64,000 nucleotides of DNA from Forficula auricularia (lineage: Eukaryota; Arthropoda; Insecta; Dermaptera; Forficulidae). The notes below the pieces were generated by a model. It was given only the letters and a program-made list of their open reading frames with translations, was not told the DNA's origin and did no database searches. The DNA lies in contig JALMQS010000887.1 of NCBI GenBank assembly GCA_024734495.1, positions 983,115 to 1,047,114 on the forward strand, given 5' to 3'. The translations under genes and the position numbers were made by a program. Positions 53,759 to 64,000 of the stretch are shown here, piece after piece (the first letter of the stretch is position 1; every line of letters starts with the position of its first letter).

Positions 53759-54205
53759 TTAACTGATAAGTGTGATGAGATATTTTTTTTCAATGAGATA
53801 TTTAGTGAGATTTCTATAAGCTTCACTTGTTGTGACGTTGATTTTTATGTTTGTATTTGCCATGGCTTTGCAAATAAATTCATTTTTGTTTATTATTTGT
53901 AAAATGCTTTCTGTAATTTTAGCAAAATTAGAAACATTGTAGATGAATATAGGTGGAGGTTTCAGGACCTTAATGTGATTTGTGGGCTTTTCGGGAGTGG
54001 AATTTGTGTTTGATTCAGGTGTCTGTGAAAGAGGAGCATATTGATTTTTAAGTGTGATTTCAGGTGGCTTGAACATAGGGTATCTGGTTGGATTTTCGTT
54101 GAATTTTTGTTTTTTTACTACTTGCCAGTCGACTGAACTAGAGGTGGTTTCTTCCATGTATGGTTCATTGGTGGTTTGGATAATAGATTCACACAGCGTT
54201 TTCAT
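53759..54205 (-). pseudogene. LINE J2 ORF1, N-terminal part
   Basis: 148 residues starting MKTLCESIIQTTNEPYMEET, low-complexity at first, then PPPIFIYNVSNFAKITESIL and FICKAMANTNIKINVTTSEA YRNLTKYL, the RNA-recognition-like domain found before the zinc knuckles in Jockey ORF1. A frame break follows. The start is the first ATG after the presumed 5' UTR. Confidence 0.8.
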
Positions 54206-54384
54206 TTTTGTTGAGTTATATCAATCGTAAGTAATAATCAAATTGAGAAAACAAAGTAATTCACTACATAGTAATGCATAAAATATTTTTAAATATTATG
54301 AATAATCTTAATATAAAAACTAATTTTAATAAAAATCAAGAGATTATTTAGGTATTACTTAATCCGAGCTGCTATGATTTTATT

Positions 54385-54760
54385 ACATGTCAGAAGAGAT
54401 ACGAGCTCCGTCCCATCTCAATTGGCCCACCAATATTTTGTCCACGAGTCATTTTTACTAATAATAAACAAAACAAACTTTCTTTTGTTGGAAAAAGGCA
54501 AAGCCTACTTGATTATTTCAGATATTCAAAGATTCTTAAAAAAAAAAATTCGTGAAAAGCAAAGAACTATTTTTTATATAAAAATATGTTTTTAACAATT
54601 AAAAAATAATTTTAAGTTAAATGTTACAATAAAATGTTGTTCCAAATGATAATAAAAATAAATATTTAAATTAAATTTACCGTGAATTAGCATAATTTTA
54701 TTTAAAAAGAAAAAATATTGGTGGGCCAATTGAGATGGCTCGGGGCTCGTATATTCACTT
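54385..54760. mobile_element. TIR element with GGCCCACC ends
   Basis: CGAGCTCCGTCCCATCTCAA...GGCCCACCAATATTTT (54401-54440) is mirrored at 54712-54752. GATTTTATTACATGTCAGAA before it recurs at about 56951. No transposase. Confidence 0.55.
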
Positions 54761-54828
54761 GGATAAAATCCTCTTTCAAAAATTTTAATAAACCACTCAC
54801 GGGCTTACATTACCAATATATTTTAGAT

Positions 54829-54955
54829 AAACGAATAAGGTCAAATCAAAGATCTTATAGTAAATAATTATGTATATATTGTTAAAATAACCCTCTGATA
54901 TACAAATATACATAATTATCTATTAAGATCTTTGATTTGACCTTATTCATTTATT
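54829..54955. repeat. Short palindrome with ~52-bp arms
   Basis: GAATAAGGTCAAATCAAAGA is mirrored by TCTTTGATTTGACCTTATTC around a 22-base loop. Confidence 0.7.
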
Positions 54956-55734
54956 TGTTTCTATAAACTCTATGAGAAATGTCCAAAAAAATTTGGTATG
55001 AGACTCAGACAGACAGGTGAAAAATCATGGTTGAAAATTACTTTTCTTCAAATTTCAGACATTTTTAATAACAATAAGTAAATAAAAAGGCAGCCCTAGT
55101 AATACCGAAGATCAATCAAACCCAAATAAACTTTCTAGATCAATATCTCGAATCCAATTAAATTTAAATATAATTACTAATGGAGTGTTGAAATTAATTT
55201 CTGATATACTTGGTTTCTGATTATGTAATATATAATAATTAATTTGCATACATTTTATTAAGTAAGTGGGATTAATGCAAGTTGATCCTGGCTTTTCAAT
55301 GATAAGCCCCCGTCAAGGTAAAGATTGAATGTCTTAAGGGGGTTAAAAGTGATCTTGTTTCCAGAAATTTCCTTTCATCCGGATTGTGTGGAGGAAGTTT
55401 ATAATTTATTCCACCCTCTCACCCTCACTCACCCCTGTTTAACCTTGTCTGTGTCTCACTCACCCTCACCAACCCTATACTTTATAAATTCCGGCTGAAT
55501 TAATTGCAACTAATTTGTGCGTTCTCTTGCTTCATTTCTGCCCCCTCGTTCAGCTTTTATTAATACTGAACAGTGGGGTCCAAAACAACTTCCAAGAAAA
55601 ATCAATCTTTTTACATTTGTAATACTTAAATCTTTTTTGTCACAATCTATATATGAGGCGTTCAGAGCTAAAATGGTTCAAGTCCAAAATTCTAAAAATT
55701 TTGATTGTTCCTGATTGATACTTGTTAAAAACAA
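54956..55734. other. No gene recognised
   Basis: A CT-rich block (CACCCTCACTCACCCC) is at about 55417-55440. No exon signals. Confidence 0.35.
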
Positions 55735-56345
55735 ATCTTAAAACATTCATTTAAAACCCGCAAACGTTTCGAGAGAATTTATATATTTATGAATTGAATT
55801 TTATTATCATTTTCTGATTCATTCGCCCGACTCTTTCTTTTACGAGATGCATGCAAGGTATTATATTAAGTCATCATTAATAATATCACTAAAAAGAGAA
55901 AAATAAAAATAATTTTTATAAAAAAGAAATAAAACCGACTTCAAAAAAATTAAATGCAACACATAAAATAATAATAACTTAAAAATCAAATAAAATGCAC
56001 TAAAATGTATAAAATAATTATCTAATTTAGTTACAACTAAACGACGAAATATTAACATGAAATTACTTTTTGAAGTCGGTGCCAAACATATACATTTTAT
56101 GAATCGCTCTCGACTGATCTTACTTAGTACGTTTTGCGGGCACGCTCGCTTATAGGTATAGTTTGTTTGGCACCGACTTCAAAAAGTAATTTCATGTTAA
56201 TATTTCGTCGTTTAGTTGTAACTAAATAAGATAATTATTTTATACATTTTAGTGCATTTTATTTGATTTTTAAGTTATTATTATTTTATTTGTTGCATTT
56301 AAATTTTTTGAACTTGGTTTTATTTTTTATAAATTATTTTTAGAA
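55735..56345. mobile_element. CP family, copy 3, with intact palindrome
   Basis: AAAACCCGCAAACGTTTCGA and TTCATTCGCCCGACTCTTTC are shared with 8700-8880 (reversed) and 33880-34200. The palindrome 55925-56345 has two 165-bp arms facing each other over GTGCCAAACATATACATTTT...GTTTGGCACC. Confidence 0.7.
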
Positions 56346-57957
56346 AATTAAAATGAAGAAGGTGTGAAAAGGGGAAAATAAAAAAATGTTAGTTTCATCA
56401 TAATTTCTGACCTGGAAGACTCTTGGGTGCGCGCAAAATTATTGGACAGTCCATAATGGCGTGAGTCCTTCTCTGGAAAGCGTTGATTTTGGCCTGCCGG
56501 GGTTCACAATTCAAATAGCATGGGCTCAAGGGAGCATGGAGTCATGGTGGGGAGTGAACTTTGGACCCTTCTAAAGAGAATACTAGTTATTATAGCACCT
56601 AATAGTTAAAAGAGAAATCCTAGAAGAATTGAATTAAATTAATTAAAAGAAATGAATTAATTTCTTCCAATTCGAGCAAACAGGTCGGAGCTTGTTTACG
56701 AACAAGTCGGAGCTTGAATTCGAGCCTCTCTCTATATACAATTAAATCTATTCTAATTCCTATATTATAAACTCTAACTTAATACAGTTATTAAAATAAA
56801 TTATCTTTTAAGATATCTTTTATATACGATTGCTTTGCCAACTTATTCTAATCAAGCATTGCAAAATGTATTCGAGTAAATGCAATATTAATCTTAATTA
56901 ATTATATATTATATATTACTGAATTAGAGCTGTTATGCATGATTTTATTACATGTCAGAAGAGATATATTCACCTGTAAATCTAATAAAATCATCAATAG
57001 CACTTCGGAATCAGTACAAGATAATCACAAGATTGTTTTCCAGGCTGATTGAATATACCGGGTGAGTTTTTTATCTTGAGACAGTCTTATAACTCAAAAA
57101 CAGTGCATTATATGAAAAAAAATTTCAAATAAAAGTTTATTTATTTATATCGAGGGAGAAACTAAACTACGCTATTGTTTGTCGACCTAGAGCAAGCTTT
57201 CAAGGTCAACTTCTATTTTTTAAATAGAAACCTTTATATTTCTTTACGGATTCTTAATCTTCAAAAAAAACTTAACAACTTTCATAAGAACTATTTTTTT
57301 ATCCGACATCAAATAAACAAAATATTAAATCAATTAGATCTCAAAAAATAATGTTAATAATTATTTTTATCAATTATTTTACTTAATTATCAAATGATAA
57401 TGATTAAGTAATTAATTATTAAATAAATAATTATCAAATCGAAAAGTCACAACAATGAAAATAAGTGTTTATAATGATATTATTACTTCATTATACTCAG
57501 ATTTAAAAGATTATTTTCTACTTAATAGATCTTTTTAAAAGTCTTGTGATTAAAAAAGTTTATTTCTCGTGTCAATTCAGTAGATAGTTATATTGTATTA
57601 CCATAATAAAAATGGAGTATTTTTTGTTGAAGAAAGAATTGAAATGGTCTTAATTTATGGGGAATGTGGAAGAAGTGTTATGGGGCAGCCATTGAAATGA
57701 CAAATGGATGCCGTGCATATTTCTGACAGGGATACATCCTTAAGACCTTCATTTTATCGTGTTGTAAATGTTAATTTTTAAATTTAAAAAAATGTACTCC
57801 ACATGGCTATGACTAGTGACAACTGTTTTTTTATATAACTAGCTTTGAATATAAAAAAATGTATTTTAAGATTAAATTATTTTTACTATCATAGGATGTT
57901 TTTATTTCACAATAAGTTACAATTACCTACTGGTTAGTTTTTGATATGTTAATATCT
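56346..57957. other. No gene recognised; fragments of dispersed repeats
   Basis: A less AT-rich block at 56400-56580 (CTGCCGGGGTTCACAATTC) has no open frame of note. 56938-56985 repeats part of 54365-54400, and 57058-57115 is the uninterrupted target of the 192-bp insertion. Confidence 0.4.
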
Positions 57958-58078
57958 AAACAAATAATTAATAAAAATATATCGATATATCGTATATATC
58001 GATATATTTGGTACGATATATTTTTGTATCGATATAGCGCTATAAGCTATATCGATATATCGATATAGCTTAAAATAA
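57958..58078. repeat. ATATCGATATAT-type low-complexity palindromes
   Basis: A run of TATATCGATATATCG variants that pair with each other in many registers. Confidence 0.75.
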
Positions 58079-58099
58079 AATGCCATCCCTACCACTGAC

Positions 58100-58295
58100 G
58101 AGTAAAGAATAGACTAGGAAAGCTGCCGCCTATATCTATGCAACCAATTAGTTGCCCCTGGATCGTACTTGCCTACCGTACAGGCAAATAAATATTTTTC
58201 GTGATGTTTAAAATTTCACGGCCATCCCCCATGAGCTTTGCCTATTTTTCTAATTAGCAGTGGCGGCGCTAGGGGTGGGTTGGGCAAGTGCCCCA
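58100..58295. repeat. Dispersed repeat joined to a hAT-type end, copy 2
   Basis: Same as 16117-16312; here AATTAGTTGCCC is added inside, and the hAT-type end reads CAGTGGCGGCGCTAGGGGTG. Confidence 0.6.
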
Positions 58296-59044
58296 TCTGA
58301 ATTGTTATCGCCCAACCTGCTAAATTGAGCATTTAATGATAAATTTTGAAAAACCGAGTACGTCGTTTAAATAGTCGTAACGTTATTTATTTAATTTAGA
58401 TTGAAAATACAAAGTCTTTACTTTTTTTCCATTTTTACCATGGAATCTTATAAATAAAATCTAAGTTAACGCAAAGTTATCAAAACTCCTGATTTACTTA
58501 TTAAATTGGTAATTGAAGCCGAAGAATAAATGTAAAAAATAAGTTTCATATTCAAAATCGGAAATCGTTTGCAATGAAATGGGAACAAACTTTAAAATAC
58601 AAAAAGTATTAATCAATTAGATAATAATAACATTAAATATTAGACTATATGCAAACGCCTCCCAATCGATTACAAACCCGATTGGGAGGGGTTTTGAATA
58701 TAGTAAGCTAGCTGACGACCGGGCCTTCCGCCTTCATATCCATTTAATAATTGAAATTTAAAATAATACTGCAAGTATTGAAAGAATGTGTTAATGAAAT
58801 TGATAAGGAAAGATTTATTTAACACATTGGCTAAGCACGAAAACTATCTGACCAATCAGAATCGTTCTAATAATTTAACGCTTTGCCATTGGCTATGCAC
58901 TGGCCAATCAGATCGTTTGGATCATACAAACATATATACATACTTTTCCATTTTATATATATAGATGTGAAAATCCCGGGTTTGAACCCCGGCTGATCCT
59001 TTTGTCTATAATAAAAAAATATTTTCTTTGTTCGCTAATTTGAT
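58296..59044. other. No gene recognised
   Basis: AT-rich; CCGGGTTTGAACCCCGG at about 58977-58993 is a short perfect palindrome that only superficially resembles a tRNA T-arm. Confidence 0.35.
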
Positions 59045-59525
59045 TTAAGGCTGTTCTTTCACAAATGCAAAAATTCAAGAAGTTTTTGAAACTTGGAATA
59101 TGAGTCATTAAAAGCATAATACACATACTGTTAAAATTTGAAGACGATTTACCACACCAAACATGAAATAATTGCAATTAAAAATGACATTTTTAACATA
59201 GGGTAGATAGGGAAAGGGTGGGGATATGATCATTATTTTATTTTTTTCATTGAAGGACTTTCACCATCTTAATGAAAAACTAATATTTGTAGTAACTTAA
59301 AAAAATTGAAATTATTTACCACGTGGTTTTGATAAAAAACAAAAAAAAACATATTTGGGAGATTATTTTTAGTAGAGGGGATATAAGCACAATGGCTTGG
59401 AAACAACCGGCAAGTATGTGTGTATCTATATAGAGATTTCGTAGTGTGAGTGGACAGATCAGGTAAAAAAAAATACCCTAAAATTTTAGTTCCGTTCATA
59501 TTTATAGAGTGGTTAAGAGGATAAA
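59045..59525. mobile_element. TIR element family T1, copy 3 (reverse)
   Basis: TTCTTTCACAAATGCAAAAA at the left end and the shared AAAATGACATTTTT, GGTAAATCGTCTTC (reversed) blocks link it to 2451-2752 and 45155-45903. Confidence 0.55.
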
Positions 59526-59730
59526 ACTTTTGGCGTGGATTGTCGCGAAAGAACTTCCTTAAATATTAAAATGTCTAAATGATAATTGATGGAAAGGCAG
59601 CCCAAGGATAAACATTTTCTCGAATAAAGTAGATTTATTGGATATTCATTTTCATCACTTACCAATTAAAATTTCTACCCGTCCGGATCTTTCCGAAGAG
59701 AAATTTTCTTCTAATATTAGAATGTCTTTT

Positions 59731-60430
59731 TAACCGACTTCAAAAAAGGAGGAGGTTTTCTATTCGAATGATTTTTTTTTGTCTATGTTACCTCATATCT
59801 CCGCCAATTGTGAACCGATTTTGAAAAAATTTGCATTGGGTTCAGTCTAGCTTCCGATTAGTCCCATTTTTTTTATTGGTATTAGACCTTTTTTGTTAGG
59901 TTTGTTCAGGCCTAACTTCTTTGTTTATTAACCGATTTCGATGATTCTTTTTTTATTGGAAAGGGGTTATCTTAGGGATGGTGCCATATTAATTTGGTCA
60001 AGTTCTGATGATATGAATCACTATTAATAACATCACTAAATAGAGAAAAATAAAAATGATTTTTAAGAAAAAATAAAACCGACTTCAAAAAATTAAATGC
60101 AACAAATAAAATATACTAAAAGGTATAAAATAATTATTATCTTGTTTAGTTACAACTAAACGACGAAATATTAACATGAAATTACTTTTTGAAGTCGGTA
60201 CCAAACAAATTATACCTATGAGCGAGTATACCCTCCAAACGTACTAAGTAAGATCCGTCGAGTGCGATTCATAAAAGGTATATGTTTGGCACCGACTTCA
60301 AAAAGTAATTTCATGTTAATATTTCGTCGTTTAGTTGTAACTAAATAAGATAATAATTATTTTATACCTTTTAGTATATTTTATTTGTTGCATTTAATTT
60401 TTTGAAGTCGGTTTTATTTTTTTCTTAAAA
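59731..60430. mobile_element. CP family, copy 4, with palindrome
   Basis: Starts AACCGACTTCAAAAAAGGAG. The long arm is as in copy 2, and the palindrome at 60065-60430 has GGTACCAAACAAATTATACC...GTTTGGCACC at its centre. It ends TTTTTGAAGTCGGTTTTAT. Confidence 0.7.
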
Positions 60431-61134
60431 ATTATTAGCATTTCTTATACCATGGATAATGATTTAACATTTGTTTTATCATTATTGAAAGAAACCGTAA
60501 TTGTAATCTAAATCATCTCTAGAGAATATTCTTTTTTGAATTGCAAATAAATATAAAACACTCATTTTCCATCTCTCTCGTTTCTCCAATTTCTTCGAAT
60601 TTAAAAAAAAATACGGAAAAGATGCTGGAAAGTTTATAAGTTTTGATAACTACATCAAGAATTATGAAGGCCTTTCAATGGGAATCCCTGCCTAGAAAGA
60701 GTAGGCTTTTAGGGGAGATTCTTATGACAGAAAGATTCGAGTTTCTTAATGGAGGGTGCGATAATACCCCCCCAGAAAAACTTCTCCCTAGGGGGATTAG
60801 CGTAGTGACCTTTACCCAACCTGCATCAACTAGATATAGATTTATATATATATATATATATATATATGATATATATATATATATTCTAATAATATTTTTC
60901 TCGTAAAGAAGGTGTCTAAGATTATGAACATCTTGCGAGTTAAAGACGACCTGTCACTATTATTAAGCCCATTGGGATGTGTAAATCCAGCTCCAAAAAA
61001 GCAACCCGACGGGCTCTCTGACCGGAACTCACTTTTATTTATATAGTGTCTTAACGTGGCTTATTCTCAAATTGAAATTAAATAAAAAATAAAAACATAA
61101 TAAAAATGTTTTCCTTTTAAAAGAAAAATAAATA
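60431..61134. other. No gene recognised; (TA)n microsatellite
   Basis: TA runs at about 60838-60887. No exon signals. Confidence 0.4.
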
Positions 61135-61320
61135 ATTTTTAGAAAAAAAAACCGAGACTTCAAAAAAATTAAATGCAACAAATAAAATAATAAGAACTTA
61201 AAAATAAAATAAAATGCTTTAAAAGGTATAAAATAATTATCTTATTTAGTTACAAATAAACGATGAAATTATTACATGAAATCACTTTTTGAAGCCGGAT
61301 GCCAAACATATATATATTTT
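61135..61320. mobile_element. CP palindrome, half copy
   Basis: One arm only (CCGAGACTTCAAAAAAATTA to TTTTTGAAGCCGGATGCC), with small changes at both inverted ends. Confidence 0.6.
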
Positions 61321-61329
61321 ATGAATCAC

Positions 61330-61621
61330 ACTTGCTGGAAAGGGGGTGGAAATCAAAATATATAAATTTTTAGCTTTTTTGTACATTTACTCTTTAGAAA
61401 ACTAATAGTTATTTATTTACAAATATCTAAAAAATAATTTCAACCTCCCAAAATGTGAGTGGGGGCAAAAAATTAATACTCTCTCCGATATAGATTAAAT
61501 TTTGTAATGTTAGTTTTTAAGACTATATAAAATGTATGCTGTAAAAATCAATAGCCAAAATGAGTGCGTGGGGGCAAAAGAGGGGGTAAAATATTACAAA
61601 TATATATGACAGACCTAATAA
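61330..61621. repeat. Partial unit of the 268-bp tandem repeat
   Basis: AATTTTTAGCTTTTTTGTAC and AATGTGAGTGGGGGCAAAAA match 43480-43735 closely and in the same order, again followed by element G1. Confidence 0.7.
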
Positions 61622-61708
61622 TCACATGCCGAGACGCCGCCCGCCAGGGCCACCTGCCCGGAGGGCCGAGTTTTAGAGGGCGTGCCGAAGGCACGCCTGG
61701 AGCAGCTC
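61622..61708. repeat. GC-rich structured element G1, copy 3
   Basis: GCCGAGACGCCGCCCGCCAG, GCCCGGAGGGCCGAG, hairpin GGCGTGCCGAAGGCACGCC, then TGGAGCAGCTCGTAAC. The most regular copy. Confidence 0.6.
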
Positions 61709-62324
61709 GTAACATATATATATGTATAGAATTTACTGGAAAACTATTGAAAATTCTTTTTTGACTTTATGATTAAATCTAATAATTACTAATTGATATG
61801 TTAAAACATGATTTCTCTAAAAATTTTGTAATCCTCGTATAAATTATATGTGTATTGTAGTTGTTTATGTAACCTAGTGTTAAGAAACAATAAAGTATCT
61901 AACTATCTAAAAAGAAAGTATAAACCATTAATTTCAATATCAATTAATTCAGAGTAATTTCTTACTTAATTAAAAAATAATTATAAAATTTGGAATGACA
62001 TTAATCAACTAATTATTATTATAAAAATTGATCAAATTAGTCGATAAAAAGCTTTTCATATTCATCAATGAAAATTTTTTTAGCATATTTCTTAAAAAAT
62101 TTACATAATTAATAACATTTTTAGACAAATTGATTTTTAAACTTAAAGTTTTAATTTTTCTTTTATAAAGCAATTTGAACCGCGAAAGTTAAATAATATG
62201 ATCAATAATTTCTTATGTTAATTCTACATTTAGAAAATTATTTTATTATTTTTGATTTTATTGAAAAGGAAAAATAAATTGAGCATCCGACGGGTTTCGA
62301 ACCCGTGTCTCTCTCGCGAAGAGC

Positions 62325-63308
62325 TTTTTTTTAACTTTAAAAAACTTTTATTTACAATATTATACAGTAGGTTTTTACATTAGTAATATTATTCTATAAG
62401 GTTACAGATTTTATACATATGTTTTATAATTAGTTTCTATGTGCAGTCTCCTGCCTAGTACATTAAGTCTTATACTGCTTTTTTTTTTGCTTAGGCTTTA
62501 GATATTTAAGGTTTATTTAGAATAATCAGTGTTAAGTGCATTGATTATATAAAGTTGTTGGTTTTTAAGATGTTTTCGTTAATTTATTTTACAGGAAAAG
62601 TTACAAGAACAAAAACCTGTTTTCAGTTTTTCTCTTTTTTTTTTTTTTAGTAGAATAAAAATAAAAAGGTTTATATTATATTGTTAGTTTTTAAATTATA
62701 CCTATTTTCTTGTATATGTTTGTGTACTTTGGGTTTTTCCCCGTTGTGTCTCTTAGTCTTTTGGGTATATCTCTTGTCAGTTTGTTGTGTTTTAATTGAG
62801 TCTCATAGAAAGTTTTCGAGATTCTGATTATAAAATCATCTATTCTTTCTATTTGACTCATTTCGTGCAGGTCGGATATTTTTGTATCTCTTCCTCGGTT
62901 GTTAATTAGTCGTAGACATTTGTTTTGATATATCTGTAGTGGTTTGATAGTTGTTTTGCTTACATGACACCAGGCCGGTGCAGCATATGTCAGTGTAGGT
63001 CTTAATATTGTGGTGTAGATTAGTTTTTTATTTTTGTGAGTTAAGAAGGAATCCCTAGATAGTAGTGGAAATAGTGTTTTCATATTGCCGTACGCTTTTC
63101 TAAGGGACTCTTTTATGTGGTTTTTGAATGTTAGCCTTTTATCAAGTTTTATTCCAAGATATTTCACATCGTTTTTTGAAGTTATTTTTTGTTGGTGTAC
63201 TATAAGAGGGGTGAAGATTTTGTTTTGAGTGTATTTTCTGGTAAATAATAAATTTTCCGTTTTGGATTAGTTTAGGTTGATTTTCCATTTCTCGAAATAT
63301 TTTTCTAT
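62325..63308 (-). mobile_element. Jockey-like LINE, 5'-truncated insertion with 11-bp target duplication
   Basis: TCGCGAAGAGC at 62314-62324 is repeated exactly at 63309-63319, and unit 2 of the array shows the empty site (63725-63736). The minus strand ends in an A-tail (+ T-run at 62325-62332). Confidence 0.93.
62691..63167 (-). pseudogene. LINE reverse transcriptase C-terminal fragment
   Basis: 158 residues: KYLGIKLDKRLTFKNHIKES, IYTTILRPTLTYAAPAWCHV, IKPLQIYQNKCLRLINNRGR and LHEMSQIERIDDFIIR, the typical end of Jockey ORF2. A frame break at about 63170 separates it from further upstream residues. It lacks the catalytic core. It may be the same clade as LINE J2, which lacks just this part. 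Confidence 0.88.
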
Positions 63309-63698
63309 TCGCGAAGAGCAGCTTAACCAACTAACCCACGGATTCTCCCGCCGAATAATCTCTTAAGATTGCTTAAGATTCTCCTTGTGAAACACCACCA
63401 ACTCCAACCTAATTTAATTTTAACAATGTTTCACTATAAACCAACACCGCGTTCCCTAAATTTTATCTTAAGATTGAATGTCATTTTTCTTTTTCGCGGC
63501 TTTTTCTATTTATAGTATAGTTAATTAATTTTTTGGCAAATTGATTTTTAAACTTAAAGTTTTAATTTTTCTTTTTTAAATCAATTTAAACCGCGAAAGT
63601 TAAATAATATGATCAATAATTTCTTATGTTAATTCTACATTTAGAAAATTATTTTATTATTTTTTGATTTTATTGAAAAGGAAAAATAAATTGAGCAA

Positions 63699-63766
63699 CC
63701 GACGGGTTTCGAACCCGTGTCTCTCTCGCGAAGAGCAGCTTAACCAACTAGCCCACGGATTCTCCC
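63699..63766 (-). repeat. tRNA-like core of the tandem unit
   Basis: On minus: A box in TGGGCTAGTTGGTTAAGC, anticodon-arm-like CTCT...AGAG, and a perfect T-arm ACGGGTTCGAAACCCGT with B box. The acceptor stem pairs at only five of seven positions, so I read it as a tRNA-derived unit and not a working tRNA gene. The same core in unit 1 is split by the LINE. Confidence 0.55.
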
Positions 63767-64000
63767 GACGAATAAGCTCTTAAGATTGAATGCCATTTTT
63801 CTTTTTCGCCGGTTTTTCTATTTATAGTATAGTTAATTAATTTTTTGGCAAATTGATTTTTAAACTTAAAGTTTTATTTTTTCTTTTTTAAATCAATTTA
63901 AACCGCGAAAGTTAAATAATATGATCAATAATTTCTTATGTTAATTCTACATTTAGAAAATTATTTTATTATTTTTTGATTTTATTGAAAAGGAAAAATA

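Larger units (their letters stand above)
51030..54235 (-). mobile_element. Jockey-like LINE J2 with remains of ORF1 and ORF2, 3'-truncated
   Basis: Minus-strand order: ORF1 (54205 to about 53024) with gag-like zinc knuckles, then ORF2 with endonuclease (52926-52213) and reverse transcriptase (51850-51113). Several stops and shifts separate the parts. After VPQGSILGPLL (about 51110-51080) similarity stops at IAT, before the YADD block, so the 3' end is missing, which is unusual since LINE copies usually lose the 5' end. Confidence 0.9.
62110..64000. repeat. Tandem array of ~312-bp units with tRNA-like core
   Basis: Three units in the same direction: TTGATTTTTAAACTTAAAG starts at about 62130, 63541 and 63853 (the last runs off the window). 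Units share TTTAAACCGCGAAAGTTAAA and ATGTTAATTCTACATTTAGA. Unit 1 is lengthened by a LINE (62325-63308) and by about 100 bases at 63365-63470 that carry GTTTCAC tags like the hammerhead modules. Confidence 0.75.

Noticed and set aside
63699..63766. Functional tRNA gene
   Set aside because: A and B boxes and T-arm are good, but the acceptor stem is mismatched and the unit is tandemly repeated with long shared flanks; tRNA-derived repeat is more likely. The same applies to 3517, 31496, 32147 and 38160.
1..64000. Penelope-like reverse transcriptase or GIY-YIG endonuclease
   Set aside because: Looked for because of the hammerhead modules; none of the visible frames fits, all RT fragments being Jockey-like, RTE-like or Copia.

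Overview
The window looks like nuclear DNA of an arthropod, most probably an insect; I cannot place the order. It is AT-rich, has short spliceosomal introns, and is dominated by transposable elements: one Copia LTR element, several Jockey-like and RTE-like LINEs, hAT-like MITEs, and many long fold-back repeats. There is no bacterial gene organisation, rRNA gene, or tRNA gene I would accept as functional.

Three host loci are visible, none as one long open frame. (1) Two exons of a BMP/TGF-beta ligand on + (5556-5843, 6524-6715) carry the end of the propeptide, a furin site and the start of the mature domain. (2) A four-exon SUMO gene on + (18138-18674) ends in a single Gly followed by Val, not the Gly-Gly needed for conjugation. 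(3) On the minus strand (about 22400 to 19430) a tandem array of a two-exon cassette, 21+21 codons of predicted coiled coil per unit, leads to a degraded ankyrin-repeat exon. Loci 1 and 2 each carry a one-base frame break, and so does the Copia polyprotein, so either local pseudogenisation or residual assembly indels must be considered.

Layout: 1-5500 LINE fragment, hAT-like ends and two fold-backs with tRNA-like cores; 5.5-7.5 kb BMP exons with small insertions; 7.7-11.5 kb MITEs, an RTE fragment and a split LINE; 11.56-16.08 kb Copia element with apparently identical LTRs; 18.1-18.7 kb SUMO; 19.4-22.4 kb ankyrin/coiled-coil array; 25-37 kb fold-backs, LINE fragments and a nested RTE insertion; 39-40.6 kb nearly intact LINE reverse transcriptase; 41-44.6 kb giant fold-backs and tandem repeats; 45-50.8 kb fold-backs; 51.0-54.2 kb Jockey-like element with ORF1 and ORF2 remains; 55-61.7 kb palindromic MITEs; 62.1-64.0 kb tandem array of tRNA-derived units split by another LINE.

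The most unusual signal is a recurring module of about 50 bases with the layout of a minimal type I hammerhead ribozyme: CTGANGA, a stem II hairpin, GAAA, a very short palindromic stem III, then a strand pairing with the bases before CTGANGA. I find more than a dozen copies or remnants, several as inverted pairs inside fold-backs and one inside a 192-bp insertion with an 11-bp target duplication. This resembles the hammerheads known from Penelope-like elements and retrozymes, but no Penelope protein is visible. Most copies have one extra base between CTGANGA and stem II, so activity is not assured.
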